This document shows, piece by piece, positions 56,546 through 64,000 of a stretch of DNA of 64,000 nt (positions within the stretch are counted from its first letter, which is position 1; every line of letters begins with the position of its first letter). The position numbers and the translations under genes are program-made. The DNA comes from Phenylobacterium sp. LH3H17 (GTDB taxonomy: Bacteria > Pseudomonadota > Alphaproteobacteria > Caulobacterales > Caulobacteraceae): the NCBI RefSeq assembly GCF_024298925.1, contig NZ_CP101283.1, positions 3,229,001-3,293,000 on the forward strand, given 5' to 3'. The notes under the pieces are model-generated. The model made no database searches, had not been told where the DNA came from, and saw nothing but the letters and a program-made list of their open reading frames with translations.

Positions 56546-56911
56546 ATGACACGTTCCGACCAGCTCGACGCCACCTTCGCCGCCCTGGCCGATCCGACCC
56601 GGCGGGCGATCCTCGCTCGACTTGTCACCGGCGAGGCCTCGGTGACAGAGCTGGCCGAGCCGTTCGCCATGAGCCAGCCGGCGATCTCCAAGCATCTGAA
56701 GGTGCTGGAGCGGGCGGGACTGATCTCGCGCGGCCGCGACGCCCAGCGGCGGCCCTGCCGGATCGAGGCCGAGGCCCTGGCCGGGGCGAACGACTGGCTG
56801 GAGCGCTACCGGCAGGTCTGGGACGCCAACTTCCGACGGCTGGACAACCTGCTGGACGAGTTGAAGGCGAAGGAAGGCCTGTCCGTGACCGGTCGCCGCC
56901 ACGACAGTTGA
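56546..56911 (+). CDS. ArsR-family HTH repressor
   Basis: A 121-residue winged-helix protein: FAALADPTRRAILARLVTG (about 10-28), the recognition helix MSQPAISKHLKVLERAGLI (about 45-63) and the wing SRGRDAQRRPCRI. There are no ArsR metal-binding cysteines; this is the metal-free type that often precedes SRPBCC genes. It would repress its own operon, released by an unknown ligand. The start is taken as the ATG at 56546, since the protein then begins as family members do; a GTG at 56534 adds four codons. The palindromic site directly upstream is the likely operator. Confidence 0.88.
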   Translation: MTRSDQLDATFAALADPTRRAILARLVTGEASVTELAEPFAMSQPAISKHLKVLERAGLISRGRDAQRRPCRIEAEALAGANDWLERYRQVWDANFRRLDNLLDELKAKEGLSVTGRRHDS

Positions 56912-56979
56912 GCCCGCCTGTCGGATTGGCCCGACCCCGTTCGTCCTTCGCACGAAATGAAGACGAGAGAACAAACCCA

Positions 56980-57459
56980 GTGGCTATCGAAAAAACATTG
57001 AAGATCACCGCACCGACCGATCGGGAGATCGTCGTCGTCCGCGACTTCGACGCGCCGCGCCGGCTGGTCTTCGACTGCATGAGCAAGCCGGAGCTGGTCC
57101 GCCGCTGGCTGCTGGGGCCGCCGGGCTGGACCATGCCGGTCTGCGAGATCGATTTCAGGGAAGGCGGCCGCTACCGCTATGTCTGGAGCCGCGCGAATGG
57201 CGAGGAGATGGGGATGGGCGGGGTCCATCGCGAGATCGTCGCGCCCGAACGGGTCGTGGCCACTCAGCTGTTTGAGGGCGCGGAGCCGGCCGACGAGTCG
57301 GTGGTCACCAGCCTGCTGGTCGAGCAGGAGGGCCGCACGACGCTCACCACCATCGTGCTCTACGCCTCTAAGGCCAGCCGCGACGCCATGCTGGCCACCG
57401 ACATGGCCGCGGGCATGGAGGCGGGCTACGCCCGGCTCGACGCCCTGTTGGCGCAATAA
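56980..57459 (+). CDS. SRPBCC (AHSA1-like) domain protein
   Basis: A 159-residue single-domain protein of the AHSA1/START-like superfamily, a ligand-binding helix-grip fold. Signature parts are DFDAPRRLVFDCMSKPELVRRWLLGPPGWTM (about 20-50, quoted in part), FREGGRYRYVW and the C-terminal helix YARLDALLA. Such proteins commonly sit behind an ArsR gene and bind a hydrophobic small molecule or act as an enzyme or chaperone. The GTG start at 56980 is taken because the preceding frame lacks conservation; the 68 bases after arsR contain GAGAG about 10 bases upstream. It is the second gene of the ArsR operon. Confidence 0.87.
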   Translation: MAIEKTLKITAPTDREIVVVRDFDAPRRLVFDCMSKPELVRRWLLGPPGWTMPVCEIDFREGGRYRYVWSRANGEEMGMGGVHREIVAPERVVATQLFEGAEPADESVVTSLLVEQEGRTTLTTIVLYASKASRDAMLATDMAAGMEAGYARLDALLAQ

Positions 57460-57478
57460 CCAAGCGAGGGGGCGGGCC

Positions 57479-58195
57479 ATGGCCACGCTGGATGACGAGG
57501 TCGCCGCCGCGCTCGAGGCGCTGCGGGCCCGGGCCACCAACCACGACCGCGAGAACATGGCCCGCTTCGGCATCGAGGCGCCCAGGGCCTTCGGCGTCTC
57601 CATGGCCAATCTGCAGAAGATCGCCAAGCCCATCGGCCGGCGTCACGACCTGGCCCAGGCCCTGTGGGAGACCGGCTGGTACGAAGCGCGCATGCTGGCC
57701 TCGCTGATCGACGACCCCGCCCAGGTCACGCCGCGGCAGATGGACCTCTGGTGCGCCGACTTCGACAACTGGGGGATCGTCGACACCGTCTGCTTCAAAC
57801 TGTTCGACCAGGCGCCGGACGCCTTCGACCGGCTCGCGCCCTGGGCGGAGCGCACCGACGAGTTCCAGAAGCGCGCCGCATTCGCCCTGCTGGCCAGCCT
57901 CGCCCTCCACGGCAAGGGCGACGGCGACGAGCCTTTCCGTCGCGGCCTGGTGCTGATCGAGGCCGCCGCCGGCGACGACCGCAACTTCGTCAAGAAGGGC
58001 GTCAGCTGGGCCCTGCGCGCCATCGGCGGCAAGCGCAGTCCCGCGCTCAAGGCCGCCGCCCTGGAAGCCGCCCGCCGCCTGGCGGCCTCGTCCGACCCCG
58101 CCGCCCGCTGGATCGGCAAGGACGCCCTGCGGGACCTCACACGCACCCCCAAGCCCCGGCGGACCCCGGCGGCCAAGACCGAGGAACTCCAATGA
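57479..58195 (+). CDS. DNA alkylation repair protein, AlkD-like
   Basis: A 238-residue HEAT-like repeat protein of the DNA alkylation repair family. Characteristic segments are GIEAPRAFGVSMANLQKIAK (about 25-44), WCADFDNWGIVDTVC (about 89-103), RAAFALLASLALHG and FVKKGVSWALRAIG. AlkD-type enzymes remove alkylated bases by a solenoid that binds the duplex. Whether this copy is catalytic depends on residues I can only partly place. It lies 19 bases after the SRPBCC gene and its stop overlaps the next start as ATGA. Its presence with a GST and an ArsR repressor suggests a response to electrophilic chemicals. Confidence 0.82.
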   Translation: MATLDDEVAAALEALRARATNHDRENMARFGIEAPRAFGVSMANLQKIAKPIGRRHDLAQALWETGWYEARMLASLIDDPAQVTPRQMDLWCADFDNWGIVDTVCFKLFDQAPDAFDRLAPWAERTDEFQKRAAFALLASLALHGKGDGDEPFRRGLVLIEAAAGDDRNFVKKGVSWALRAIGGKRSPALKAAALEAARRLAASSDPAARWIGKDALRDLTRTPKPRRTPAAKTEELQ

Positions 58196-58605
58196 CCCTG
58201 GACGTCGCGTCATCTCCCCGCCGCATCGGGCGAAGCGTACTCGCGGTGGTCGCGGGCTTCGTCACCGTCGTCGTGCTGTCCACCGCCACGGACGCGGTGC
58301 TTCACGCGCTGAAGGTGTACCCGCCGAACGGCGAGCCGATGCACGATCCCGCCCTGAACGCCCTGGCCCTGTCCTATCGCTGCGTCATCACCGTGCTCGG
58401 CGGCTATGTCTGCGCCCGGCTGGCGCCGAGCGGGCCCCTGCGCCACGCCTTCATCCTGGGCGTCATCGGCCTGGCCGCCGGAACACTCGGCGTGGTGGCC
58501 ACCTGGAACATGGGCCTGGGGCCCCGCTGGTATCCCATCGCCCTGGCGGTCACCGGCCTGCCGCTCACCTGGCTCGGCGGCTATCTCTATCGGGGATCCA
58601 AATGA
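58192..58605 (+). CDS. small membrane protein of unknown function
   Basis: A 137-residue protein with about four transmembrane helices (about 14-33, 58-76, 84-103 and 112-132). I recognise no family. The loop between the first two helices, ALKVYPPNGEPMHDPALNAL, is the most distinctive polar segment. It is coupled to the AlkD-like gene by ATGA and to the GST gene by a second ATGA overlap, so all three are almost certainly translated from one message. It may assist transport or membrane sensing of the compound handled by the operon. Confidence 0.75.
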   Translation: MTLDVASSPRRIGRSVLAVVAGFVTVVVLSTATDAVLHALKVYPPNGEPMHDPALNALALSYRCVITVLGGYVCARLAPSGPLRHAFILGVIGLAAGTLGVVATWNMGLGPRWYPIALAVTGLPLTWLGGYLYRGSK

Positions 58606-59219
58606 TCAAGGTCTACAACTTCGCCCGCGGCGCCCGGGGCCTGCGCATCTTCTGGCAGTGCGAGGAGATGGGCCTGCCCTACGAGGTGAAGATCCTGCCC
58701 TTCCCGTTCCCCGACGACTACCGCGTGCTCAATCCGGCCGGCGGCGTGCCGTTCCTGGAGGACGACGGCGGGGTGGCGATCAACGAGTCCGTCGCCATCA
58801 TGCTCTACCTGGCTGAGCGCTACGGCCCCACGCCATTGCTGCCGTCCGGGGGCGACCCAGCAGCGCTCGCCCGGGTGCTGCAGATGACCGTGCTCAGCGA
58901 GGCGACCCTCGGCGGAAGCATGAACACCCTGATGGCCGCCCACTTCGTCGCGCCCGACGCCGACAAGCGCAACTGGTCGGTGCTGAGCCTGGAGGACCGA
59001 ATGGCCCACGCCCTGGGCTATGTTTCCGACACGCTCGGCGACCAGCCCTACCTGGCCGGCGACGCCTTCAGCCTGGCCGACATCGCCGTCGGCACCGCGC
59101 TAGGCATCTGGCGCGGCGCGCTGAACGGCGTGATCCCCGACCGCCTGGTCGCCTATCGCGAGCGCCTGGCGGAACGACCCGCCTATCAGCGCGCCCAGGT
59201 GCGTTCGGCCGGCGCCTAG
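58602..59219 (+). CDS. glutathione S-transferase family protein
   Basis: A 205-residue GST with an N-terminal thioredoxin-like domain (about 1-80: VYNFARGARGLRIFWQCEEM, VNPAGGVPFLE-like NPAGGVPFL, the cis-Pro loop, and INESVAIMLYLAERYG) and a C-terminal helical domain (LAGDAFSLADIAVGTAL near 160). The glutathione-binding Glu-Ser pair is present (NESVAI). The catalytic residue cannot be stated; an Arg or Ser in the RGARG loop is a candidate. It ends the ArsR operon, consistent with detoxification, and its stop overlaps that of proS. Confidence 0.88.
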   Translation: MIKVYNFARGARGLRIFWQCEEMGLPYEVKILPFPFPDDYRVLNPAGGVPFLEDDGGVAINESVAIMLYLAERYGPTPLLPSGGDPAALARVLQMTVLSEATLGGSMNTLMAAHFVAPDADKRNWSVLSLEDRMAHALGYVSDTLGDQPYLAGDAFSLADIAVGTALGIWRGALNGVIPDRLVAYRERLAERPAYQRAQVRSAGA

Positions 59220-60775
59220 TACGCCCGCCCGATCAGGATCTCCTCGACGCCCGGGGCGCCGCTGAAGATGCAGGGGCCGAAGCTTTCAGGCTGATCCATC
59301 GGCGCGTTGCGCAGGGTGAGCTTGAAGGCCTTCAGCTTCTGCACCACCGCCTCCAGTTCCTCGCCGCTCGGCCGCGACCAGGAGGCGCGGATCCAACCGC
59401 GGAAGGGACTGGCCTCCTCGTCCTCGTCGGCCACCTGGCCGAAGTGCTCGGCCACCTGGTCGAAGGTGGTCAGGTCGGTGACGATGTTTGCGTCCAGACG
59501 AGCCTTGGCCTCGTCGAACAGGGTCTGCTGGATGGACGCCAGCAGGCCGGGCGCGGCGGTGACGAAGTCGTCGCGGCTCATGGCCTGGCTCTTCACCCGG
59601 TCGCCGTCGCGCAGGTCGTCGCGGCGCATGAAGGTGACCTGGCCGCCGGCGGCGTCGCGGGGCCCTAGCTCGACGATGATTGGCGCACCCCGGCGCACCC
59701 AGTTCCAGCGCTTGTCGGCCGACTTCTGGTCCTTGACGTCCAGCAGGGCGCGGATCGGCTCGCCCAGGGCGAACTGCTGCTCGAGGTCCTTCACCAGGGC
59801 CTGGCCATAGGCCAGCACCTCGGCGTCCTCGGGCTTGCCGCGCAGCATGGGCACCACCACCACCTGGCGGGGCGCGACGGCCGGCGGCAGGCGCAGGCCA
59901 TCGTCGTCGCCGTGGGTCATGATCAGCCCGCCGATCAGTCGGGTGGACGTCCCCCAGCTTGAGGTGTGGCAGAACTGGAGCCCGCCATCTTCGCTCTGAA
60001 ATCTAATGTTCTGGGCGCGGGCGAAGCTGGTCCCCAGATAGTGCGAGGTCCCGGCCTGGAGGGCCTTGCCGTCCTGCATCATGGCCTCGATGGAGAAGGT
60101 GTTGTCGGCCCCGGGGAAGCGCTCGTTCTCCGGTTTCTCGCCGGCGATCACCGGCACGGCCAGCACGGTCTCGGAGAACTCGCGGTACATCTCCAGCGCT
60201 TCCAGCGTGGACTTCAGCGCGTCCTCGCGGCTGGCGTGGGCGGTGTGGCCCTCCTGCCAGAGGAATTCCGAGGTCCGCAGGAACAGCCGCGTGCGCATCT
60301 CCCAGCGGACCACGTTGGCCCACTGGTTGATCTTCATGGGCAGGTCGCGGTGGCTCTTGATCCAGCGGGAGAAGGCGTCGCCGATGATGGTCTCGGAGGT
60401 CGGCCGCACGATCAGCGGCTCGTCGAGCTTGGCGTCGGGGTCGGGCTGCAGCTTGCCGTCGATCAGCTTCAGCCGGTGGTGGGTGACCACCGCCATCTCC
60501 TTGGCGAAGCCCTCCACGTGCTCGGCCTCCTTGGCGAAGAAGCCCAGGGGGATGAACAGCGGGAAGTAGCAGTTGTCGACGCCCATCGCCTTGATGCGCC
60601 GGTCCATGGTCTGCTGGATCCGCTCCCAGACGCCATAGCCCCACGGCTTGATGATCATCGAACCGCGCACGGGCGACAGCTCGGCCATGTCGGCCTCGCG
60701 AACGATGGCCTGGTACCAGTCGGGGAAGGTCGATTTGTTGCCGGTCAGCCGGCTGACGGAGAGAGCGCGTTGCAT
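59216..60775 (-). CDS. proS: prolyl-tRNA synthetase, archaeal/eukaryotic-type
   Basis: A 519-residue class II synthetase charging tRNA-Pro. It has the archaeal/eukaryotic-type architecture: a short N-terminus, PWGYGVWERIQQTMDRR motif 1 region, motif 2 VVRWEMRTRLFLRTSEFLWQEGHTAHA (about 158-184, quoted in part), motif 3 near GTSTRLIGGLIMTHGDDDGL, an anticodon-binding domain (about 290-390) and a C-terminal zinc-like domain ending in a terminal Tyr (GRAY). It lacks the INS editing insertion of the bacterial type. Alphaproteobacteria more often carry a short bacterial ProRS, so this version, in a housekeeping position, suggests replacement or an additional copy. The start at 60775 is an ATG. Confidence 0.93.
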   Translation of the reverse strand: MQRALSVSRLTGNKSTFPDWYQAIVREADMAELSPVRGSMIIKPWGYGVWERIQQTMDRRIKAMGVDNCYFPLFIPLGFFAKEAEHVEGFAKEMAVVTHHRLKLIDGKLQPDPDAKLDEPLIVRPTSETIIGDAFSRWIKSHRDLPMKINQWANVVRWEMRTRLFLRTSEFLWQEGHTAHASREDALKSTLEALEMYREFSETVLAVPVIAGEKPENERFPGADNTFSIEAMMQDGKALQAGTSHYLGTSFARAQNIRFQSEDGGLQFCHTSSWGTSTRLIGGLIMTHGDDDGLRLPPAVAPRQVVVVPMLRGKPEDAEVLAYGQALVKDLEQQFALGEPIRALLDVKDQKSADKRWNWVRRGAPIIVELGPRDAAGGQVTFMRRDDLRDGDRVKSQAMSRDDFVTAAPGLLASIQQTLFDEAKARLDANIVTDLTTFDQVAEHFGQVADEDEEASPFRGWIRASWSRPSGEELEAVVQKLKAFKLTLRNAPMDQPESFGPCIFSGAPGVEEILIGRAY

Positions 60776-60876
60776 GGGGGCTGTTTAAAGTCGGAAACGG
60801 CCACGTCAAAGCCTTGCTCGGTTCCAAGCGGACGCTTATCCCTCGAACACCTGTTTCAACGATGAGGGAGAAGACG

Positions 60877-61326
60877 ATGAACCCGGTGGAGTTCAAGGAC
60901 CTGCCCGGCCTGGTCGGCCAGGAAGTCGGCGTGTCGGACTGGGTCGAGATCAGCCAGGAGCGGGTCAACCAGTTCGCCGAAGCCACCGGCGACCATCAGT
61001 GGATCCACGTCGACGTGGAGCGCGCCACCAAGGAAATCGGCGGGCCCATCGCCCACGGCTACCTGACCCTCTCCCTGATCCCGATGCTGGGCGCCGGCAT
61101 GCTGCCGGTGAAGGGCGTCGTCCGCGGCATCAACTACGGCTCCGACAAGGTGCGCTTCATCAACATGGTCCGGGTCGGCAAGCGCGTGCGCATGCGCCAG
61201 AAGCTGATCGGCGCCGAGCCCAAGGCCGGCGGCATGCAGCTGAAGAACGAGTGCACCATTGAGATCGAGGGCGAGGCCAAGCCCGCCTGCATCGCCGAGA
61301 CGATTTCCGTCATCTACGGCGCTTAA
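60877..61326 (+). CDS. MaoC-type (R)-specific enoyl-CoA hydratase family protein
   Basis: A 149-residue single-domain hotdog protein. The catalytic dehydratase pair lies in ATGDHQWIHVD (Asp and His about 39 and 44), with IAHGYLTLSLIPML next. It resembles NodN-like MaoC dehydratases acting on acyl-CoA or acyl-ACP. A GAGGGAGAAG ribosome site precedes the ATG at 60877; the upstream in-frame codons are not protein-like. It is divergent from proS across 101 bases. The substrate is unknown. Confidence 0.9.
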   Translation: MNPVEFKDLPGLVGQEVGVSDWVEISQERVNQFAEATGDHQWIHVDVERATKEIGGPIAHGYLTLSLIPMLGAGMLPVKGVVRGINYGSDKVRFINMVRVGKRVRMRQKLIGAEPKAGGMQLKNECTIEIEGEAKPACIAETISVIYGA

Positions 61327-61341
61327 GAACGCAAGCTAGAT

Positions 61342-61485
61342 CCTCCCCCAGCGCGTAGGCGATCTGGGGGAGGTGGCGCGTCGCGTACTTCGGCGACGGT
61401 ACGGAGGGGGCTGAAGCCCCAGGCAGGAGTCGAAGTCCCCCTCAGTCAGCTTCGCTGACAGCTCCCCCAGGAGGGGAGCATCTTG
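61342..61485. repeat. mosaic palindromic intergenic repeat
   Basis: The region between a MaoC gene and a convergent protease gene contains CCTCCCCCAG (61342-61351) pairing with CTGGGGGAGG (61364-61373), an internal GTCAGC-TTC-GCTGAC hairpin (61445-61459), and G/C-rich blocks GGAGGGGGCT (61412-61421) and CCCCCTC (61436-61442) in opposite orientation. From memory, such G5/C5 mosaic elements are dispersed in Caulobacteraceae. No gene lies in it. Confidence 0.65.
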
Positions 61486-61492
61486 GAACCGC

Positions 61493-62320
61493 TCAGTCCC
61501 GCGCCACGGCCTCTTCCGCCGAGGCCGCCTTGGCGCCGGCGAACACCTCGGTCCGAGCCTGGGTGACCGGGGCGGCGGGGTTGTCGATGAGGGCGATGGT
61601 CTCGCGGATGAACTTGGCGTGGGTGACGATGCCGATCTCCAGGCGCTCGCTGTTCAGCTCCACCTGCTGGGTCAGCAGGCCGGCGATGAACTGGACCTCC
61701 GTGGCCTCGGACGCGCCCAGGCGTCGACGCGCGGCCTGGGACATGAACACCGGCCCGCCCGAATTGCCCGGGAAGACGGAGAAGTCGAGCAGGAAGGTCG
61801 GGAAGACCTTGGCCGGGGCCACCGGGAACGAGGCCACTCGGCCGGCCCGCAGGATCGGGAAGCCCGCCTGGTTGGCGGCCAGGCCGCGGGGGAAGCCCAG
61901 GGCCATCATCTCGTCGCCGGCGCCGACCTGGTTGGCCTTGAAGGTGTCGTCCTCGGCCAGCCACGAGAGCGGGATCGCCGCCTTGGCGAAGGGCTCGGGC
62001 GCGGTGATCGAGATGGCCGCCACGTCGCGGGACGGATGAGCGGTCCAAAGCTTGCCGCCGCCGGTGTCACGGATGCGGAGCGTCTGGGGCGAATAGCTCC
62101 AGCTGCCGTCGGGATTGGCGATGCGATAGCCGATGCGGGCCTCGGCGCCCGGCATCTTCGCCAGGACGTGGTTGGCGGTGACCAGCACCGTGCGCGGCGC
62201 TCCGTCGGGACCCGCCGAGGTGATCAGAAAGCCGGTTCCGACGGTGCGCGTACCGTCGCCCAGCGGCTGCTCGAGCTGAACGGTTGCGTGGATGAGCTCC
62301 ACTGAAAGGTCCATGACCAT
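61493..62320 (-). CDS. trypsin-like serine protease without signal peptide
   Basis: A 275-residue S1-fold protease domain. Catalytic residues appear in LVTANHVLAK (His about 51), SRDVAAIS (Asp about 97) and FPGNSGGPVF (Ser about 170). There is no signal sequence, no transmembrane helix and no PDZ domain, so it is likely cytoplasmic or exported by other means. The C-terminal 60 residues are helical. The start at 62320 has AGGGGGCGGGCA upstream. It could be an active protease or a pseudoenzyme-like peptide-binding protein; the full triad favours activity. Confidence 0.83.
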   Translation of the reverse strand: MVMDLSVELIHATVQLEQPLGDGTRTVGTGFLITSAGPDGAPRTVLVTANHVLAKMPGAEARIGYRIANPDGSWSYSPQTLRIRDTGGGKLWTAHPSRDVAAISITAPEPFAKAAIPLSWLAEDDTFKANQVGAGDEMMALGFPRGLAANQAGFPILRAGRVASFPVAPAKVFPTFLLDFSVFPGNSGGPVFMSQAARRRLGASEATEVQFIAGLLTQQVELNSERLEIGIVTHAKFIRETIALIDNPAAPVTQARTEVFAGAKAASAEEAVARD

Positions 62321-62639
62321 TGCCCGCCCCCTTTACGCCACAAATCGTACGCTCCAGACCCTCCACTAGTTGTTTAAGAACATGGTTAACGCCTAGGCCA
62401 CGAACCCCGCCCAGACTGCGCCCGATCGCCGCGCCCTGATTGTCCGGCAGGCAGGCTGGGCCTTGAGAACACCTTTAAAATCAACACTCAAGACTCCAGG
62501 CCGCCGAGGCCACAGCCCAAGGTTCCCTGCGTTCACGATCTCATGAGCGGAACAGCTCTTATTAAGAAGTGGCCGCCGGGACACGCCCTTCGCGCATGGG
62601 GCCTTGAGAGCCCGCGCCGGGCGTCGCATGTAGCGGGCC
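62321..62639. other. 319-base non-coding region
   Basis: A gap between divergent protease and peptidase genes. It holds TTAA and TTAAC separated by 8 bases (about 62374-62390; one base off CtrA spacing), a single GACTC, and mildly AT-rich stretches near 62370-62390 and 62550-62575. I see no stable hairpin series, RNA gene or protein-like ORF. It probably holds the two divergent promoters. Confidence 0.5.
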
Positions 62640-64000
62640 ATGAGCGCTCCCAAACCTCCCGTCGCCCGCCGTGACCCCAAGATCATCGAACAGCTCGGGC
62701 GCACGCGCACCGACGACTACGCCTGGATGAAGGATGAGAACTGGAAGGAGGTGCTGCGCGACCCCAAGGTCCTGCGCGCCGACATCCGCGAGCATCTCGA
62801 GGCCGAGAACGCCTACACCAAGGCCATGCTGGCCGGCACCGAAGCGCTGCAAGCCCAGCTGTTCGCCGAGATGAAGGGCCGCATCAAGGAGGACGACAGC
62901 TCGGTCCCCGCCTCCGATGGCGCCTGGGACTACTACGTGCGCTACGAGATCGGCGCCGAGCATCCCGTGCATGGCCGCCGGCCGCGCGGCCGTTCCGACG
63001 GCGAGGTGGTGCTGCTGGACGAGGACGCGCTCGCCAAGGACAAGGCCTTCTTCCAGGTGGGCGCGGCCCACCACAGTCCCGACCACCGGCTCTACGCCTG
63101 GGCCGCCGACGAGCAGGGCTCGGAGTACTACGCGATCCGGGTCAAGGACCTGGCGACCGGCGAGACCCTGCCCTTCCAGATCGACAGCGCCTATGGCGAC
63201 TTCACCTTCTCGCCGGACAGCCAGTGGCTGTTCTGGATCTGGCGCGACGAGAACGCCCGGCCCTCCAAGGTCTTCCGTCGTCCGGCCCGAGGCGGCGATG
63301 ACGTGCTGGTCTATGAGGAGAAGGACGAGGGCATGTTCCTGGGCGTCGGCAAGACCTCCGACGACAGCCACATGGTCGTCCATGTGGGCAACCAGGAGAC
63401 CACCGAGATCTGGCTGATTCCGGCCAGCGACCCGACCCGGCCGCCCTTCGTGGCCGAACCCCGTCGGGTGGGGGTCAAGTACGAGCTCGATCACTGGACC
63501 GACCGCTGGGTGATCCGCACCAACGCCGACGGCGCCGTGGACTTCAAGCTGATGGCCTCGAGCGCGGAGATCCCGGCCAAGTCGAGCTGGACCGACTTCG
63601 TCCCCCACCAGCCGGGCCGCTACATCACCGGCTTCGCGGCCTTCGCCGGCCACCTGGTCCGCGCCCAGCGGGTCAACGCCCTGGACGAGATCGTGGTCAT
63701 GGCCCGTGGCGGCGAGGAGCACGTGGTGGCCTTCGACGAGGAGGCCTATGCGCTCTCCCTGGAGGGCGGCTACGAGTACGAGACCACCCTCACCCGCTTC
63801 GTCTACCAGTCGCCGACCACGCCCCGGCAGTGGTTCGACTACGACATGGCCGCCCGCGAGCGGACCCTGCGCAAGACCCAGGAAATCCCCTCCGGCCATG
63901 ATCCCGAGCGTTATGTGGCGCGCAGGCTCTATGCGACGGCCAGCGACGGCGCCGAGGTGCCGATCACCGTCCTGATGCTGAAGGACACGCCCCTGGACGG
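62640..64000 (+). CDS. ptrB: oligopeptidase B-type S9 peptidase (start only)
   Basis: The first 453 codons of a gene that continues past the window. The visible part has the oligopeptidase B N-terminus, RTDDYAWMKDENWKEVL and HLEAENAYTKAML (about 22-64), followed by the seven-bladed propeller domain (about 90-415, for example HHSPDHRLYAWAADEQGSEYY) and the beginning of the catalytic domain (about 425 on: DPERYVARRLYATASDG). The Ser-Asp-His triad is beyond the end. Family members cleave short peptides after Lys/Arg in the cytoplasm. The ATG at 62640 follows CGGGCC with no clear ribosome site; no in-frame stop occurs through 64000. Confidence 0.85.
   Translation, partial: MSAPKPPVARRDPKIIEQLGRTRTDDYAWMKDENWKEVLRDPKVLRADIREHLEAENAYTKAMLAGTEALQAQLFAEMKGRIKEDDSSVPASDGAWDYYVRYEIGAEHPVHGRRPRGRSDGEVVLLDEDALAKDKAFFQVGAAHHSPDHRLYAWAADEQGSEYYAIRVKDLATGETLPFQIDSAYGDFTFSPDSQWLFWIWRDENARPSKVFRRPARGGDDVLVYEEKDEGMFLGVGKTSDDSHMVVHVGNQETTEIWLIPASDPTRPPFVAEPRRVGVKYELDHWTDRWVIRTNADGAVDFKLMASSAEIPAKSSWTDFVPHQPGRYITGFAAFAGHLVRAQRVNALDEIVVMARGGEEHVVAFDEEAYALSLEGGYEYETTLTRFVYQSPTTPRQWFDYDMAARERTLRKTQEIPSGHDPERYVARRLYATASDGAEVPITVLMLKDTPLD

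Noticed and set aside
62374..62390. A possible CtrA box (TTAA-N8-TTAAC)
   Set aside because: The spacing is 8 instead of 7 bases, so it was kept only as a note in the region description.

Overview
The window reads as a chromosomal segment of a high-GC alphaproteobacterium of the Caulobacterales, most likely Caulobacteraceae (Caulobacter/Phenylobacterium type). The evidence is homologues of the cell-cycle kinases PleC and DivJ, a MucR/Ros-type regulator, several DUF2336-like proteins, GANTC (CcrM-type) site clusters and CtrA-like boxes, together with uniformly GC-rich codon use. I see no rRNA, tRNA, CRISPR array, insertion sequence or phage genes.

Layout. 1-2.5 kb: the end of a probable glycosyltransferase and a two-gene acyl-CoA dehydrogenase operon. 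2.6-10 kb: a conserved unknown protein, OmpW, aminopeptidase N, a single-domain response regulator and PleC. 10-12 kb: an ECF sigma factor operon (EF-hand protein, sigma factor, probable membrane anti-sigma factor, small periplasmic helical protein). 12-23.8 kb: glnE, two tandem DoxX genes, a FeuPQ-like two-component pair, degP and ccmIEFH (cycHJKL). From memory of other alphaproteobacteria, cyc-degP-feuPQ-glnE-pleC is an old conserved block; here two DoxX genes sit inside it. 23.8-34.9 kb: an unknown 465-residue protein, a PepSY/regulator/kinase operon, a DnaJ-type chaperone, a DUF805 protein, a YcgN-type cysteine-cluster protein, PBP1A, an Uup-type ABC-F ATPase and a SPOR-domain protein.

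34.9-42 kb: a 608-base non-coding stretch that appears to hold a structured RNA ending in a strong terminator, then a MASE1 hybrid histidine kinase, a complete NMT1/SsuABC-type importer, a secreted proline-rich protein and a DUF2336 protein. 42-47 kb: a secreted protein with three TonB-C-like repeats, a TPR-like protein, release factor 3 and small conserved proteins. 47-54 kb: DivJ, a soluble DivJ/PleC-like kinase, SufE, a PAS_5 protein behind a cluster of GANTC sites, MucR and another DUF2336 protein. 54-56.5 kb: crotonase and acyl-CoA synthetase genes diverging from a perfect 25-base operator-like palindrome. 56.5-59.2 kb: an ArsR-led operon (ArsR, SRPBCC, AlkD-like, membrane protein, GST). 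59.2-64 kb: an archaeal/eukaryotic-type prolyl-tRNA synthetase, a MaoC dehydratase, a mosaic palindromic repeat, a trypsin-like protease and the start of an oligopeptidase B-type peptidase.

How the parts fit. The clearest theme is cell-cycle and envelope control: PleC, DivJ, a third kinase with the same type of histidine box, MucR, a PAS_5 protein and possible CcrM/CtrA-controlled promoters, alongside envelope functions (DegP-FeuPQ, PBP1A, SPOR, OmpW, ECF module). A second theme is acyl-CoA metabolism. Convergent genes are packed very tightly: eight tail-to-tail pairs share a four-base overlap of stop codons, seven of them at CTAG.
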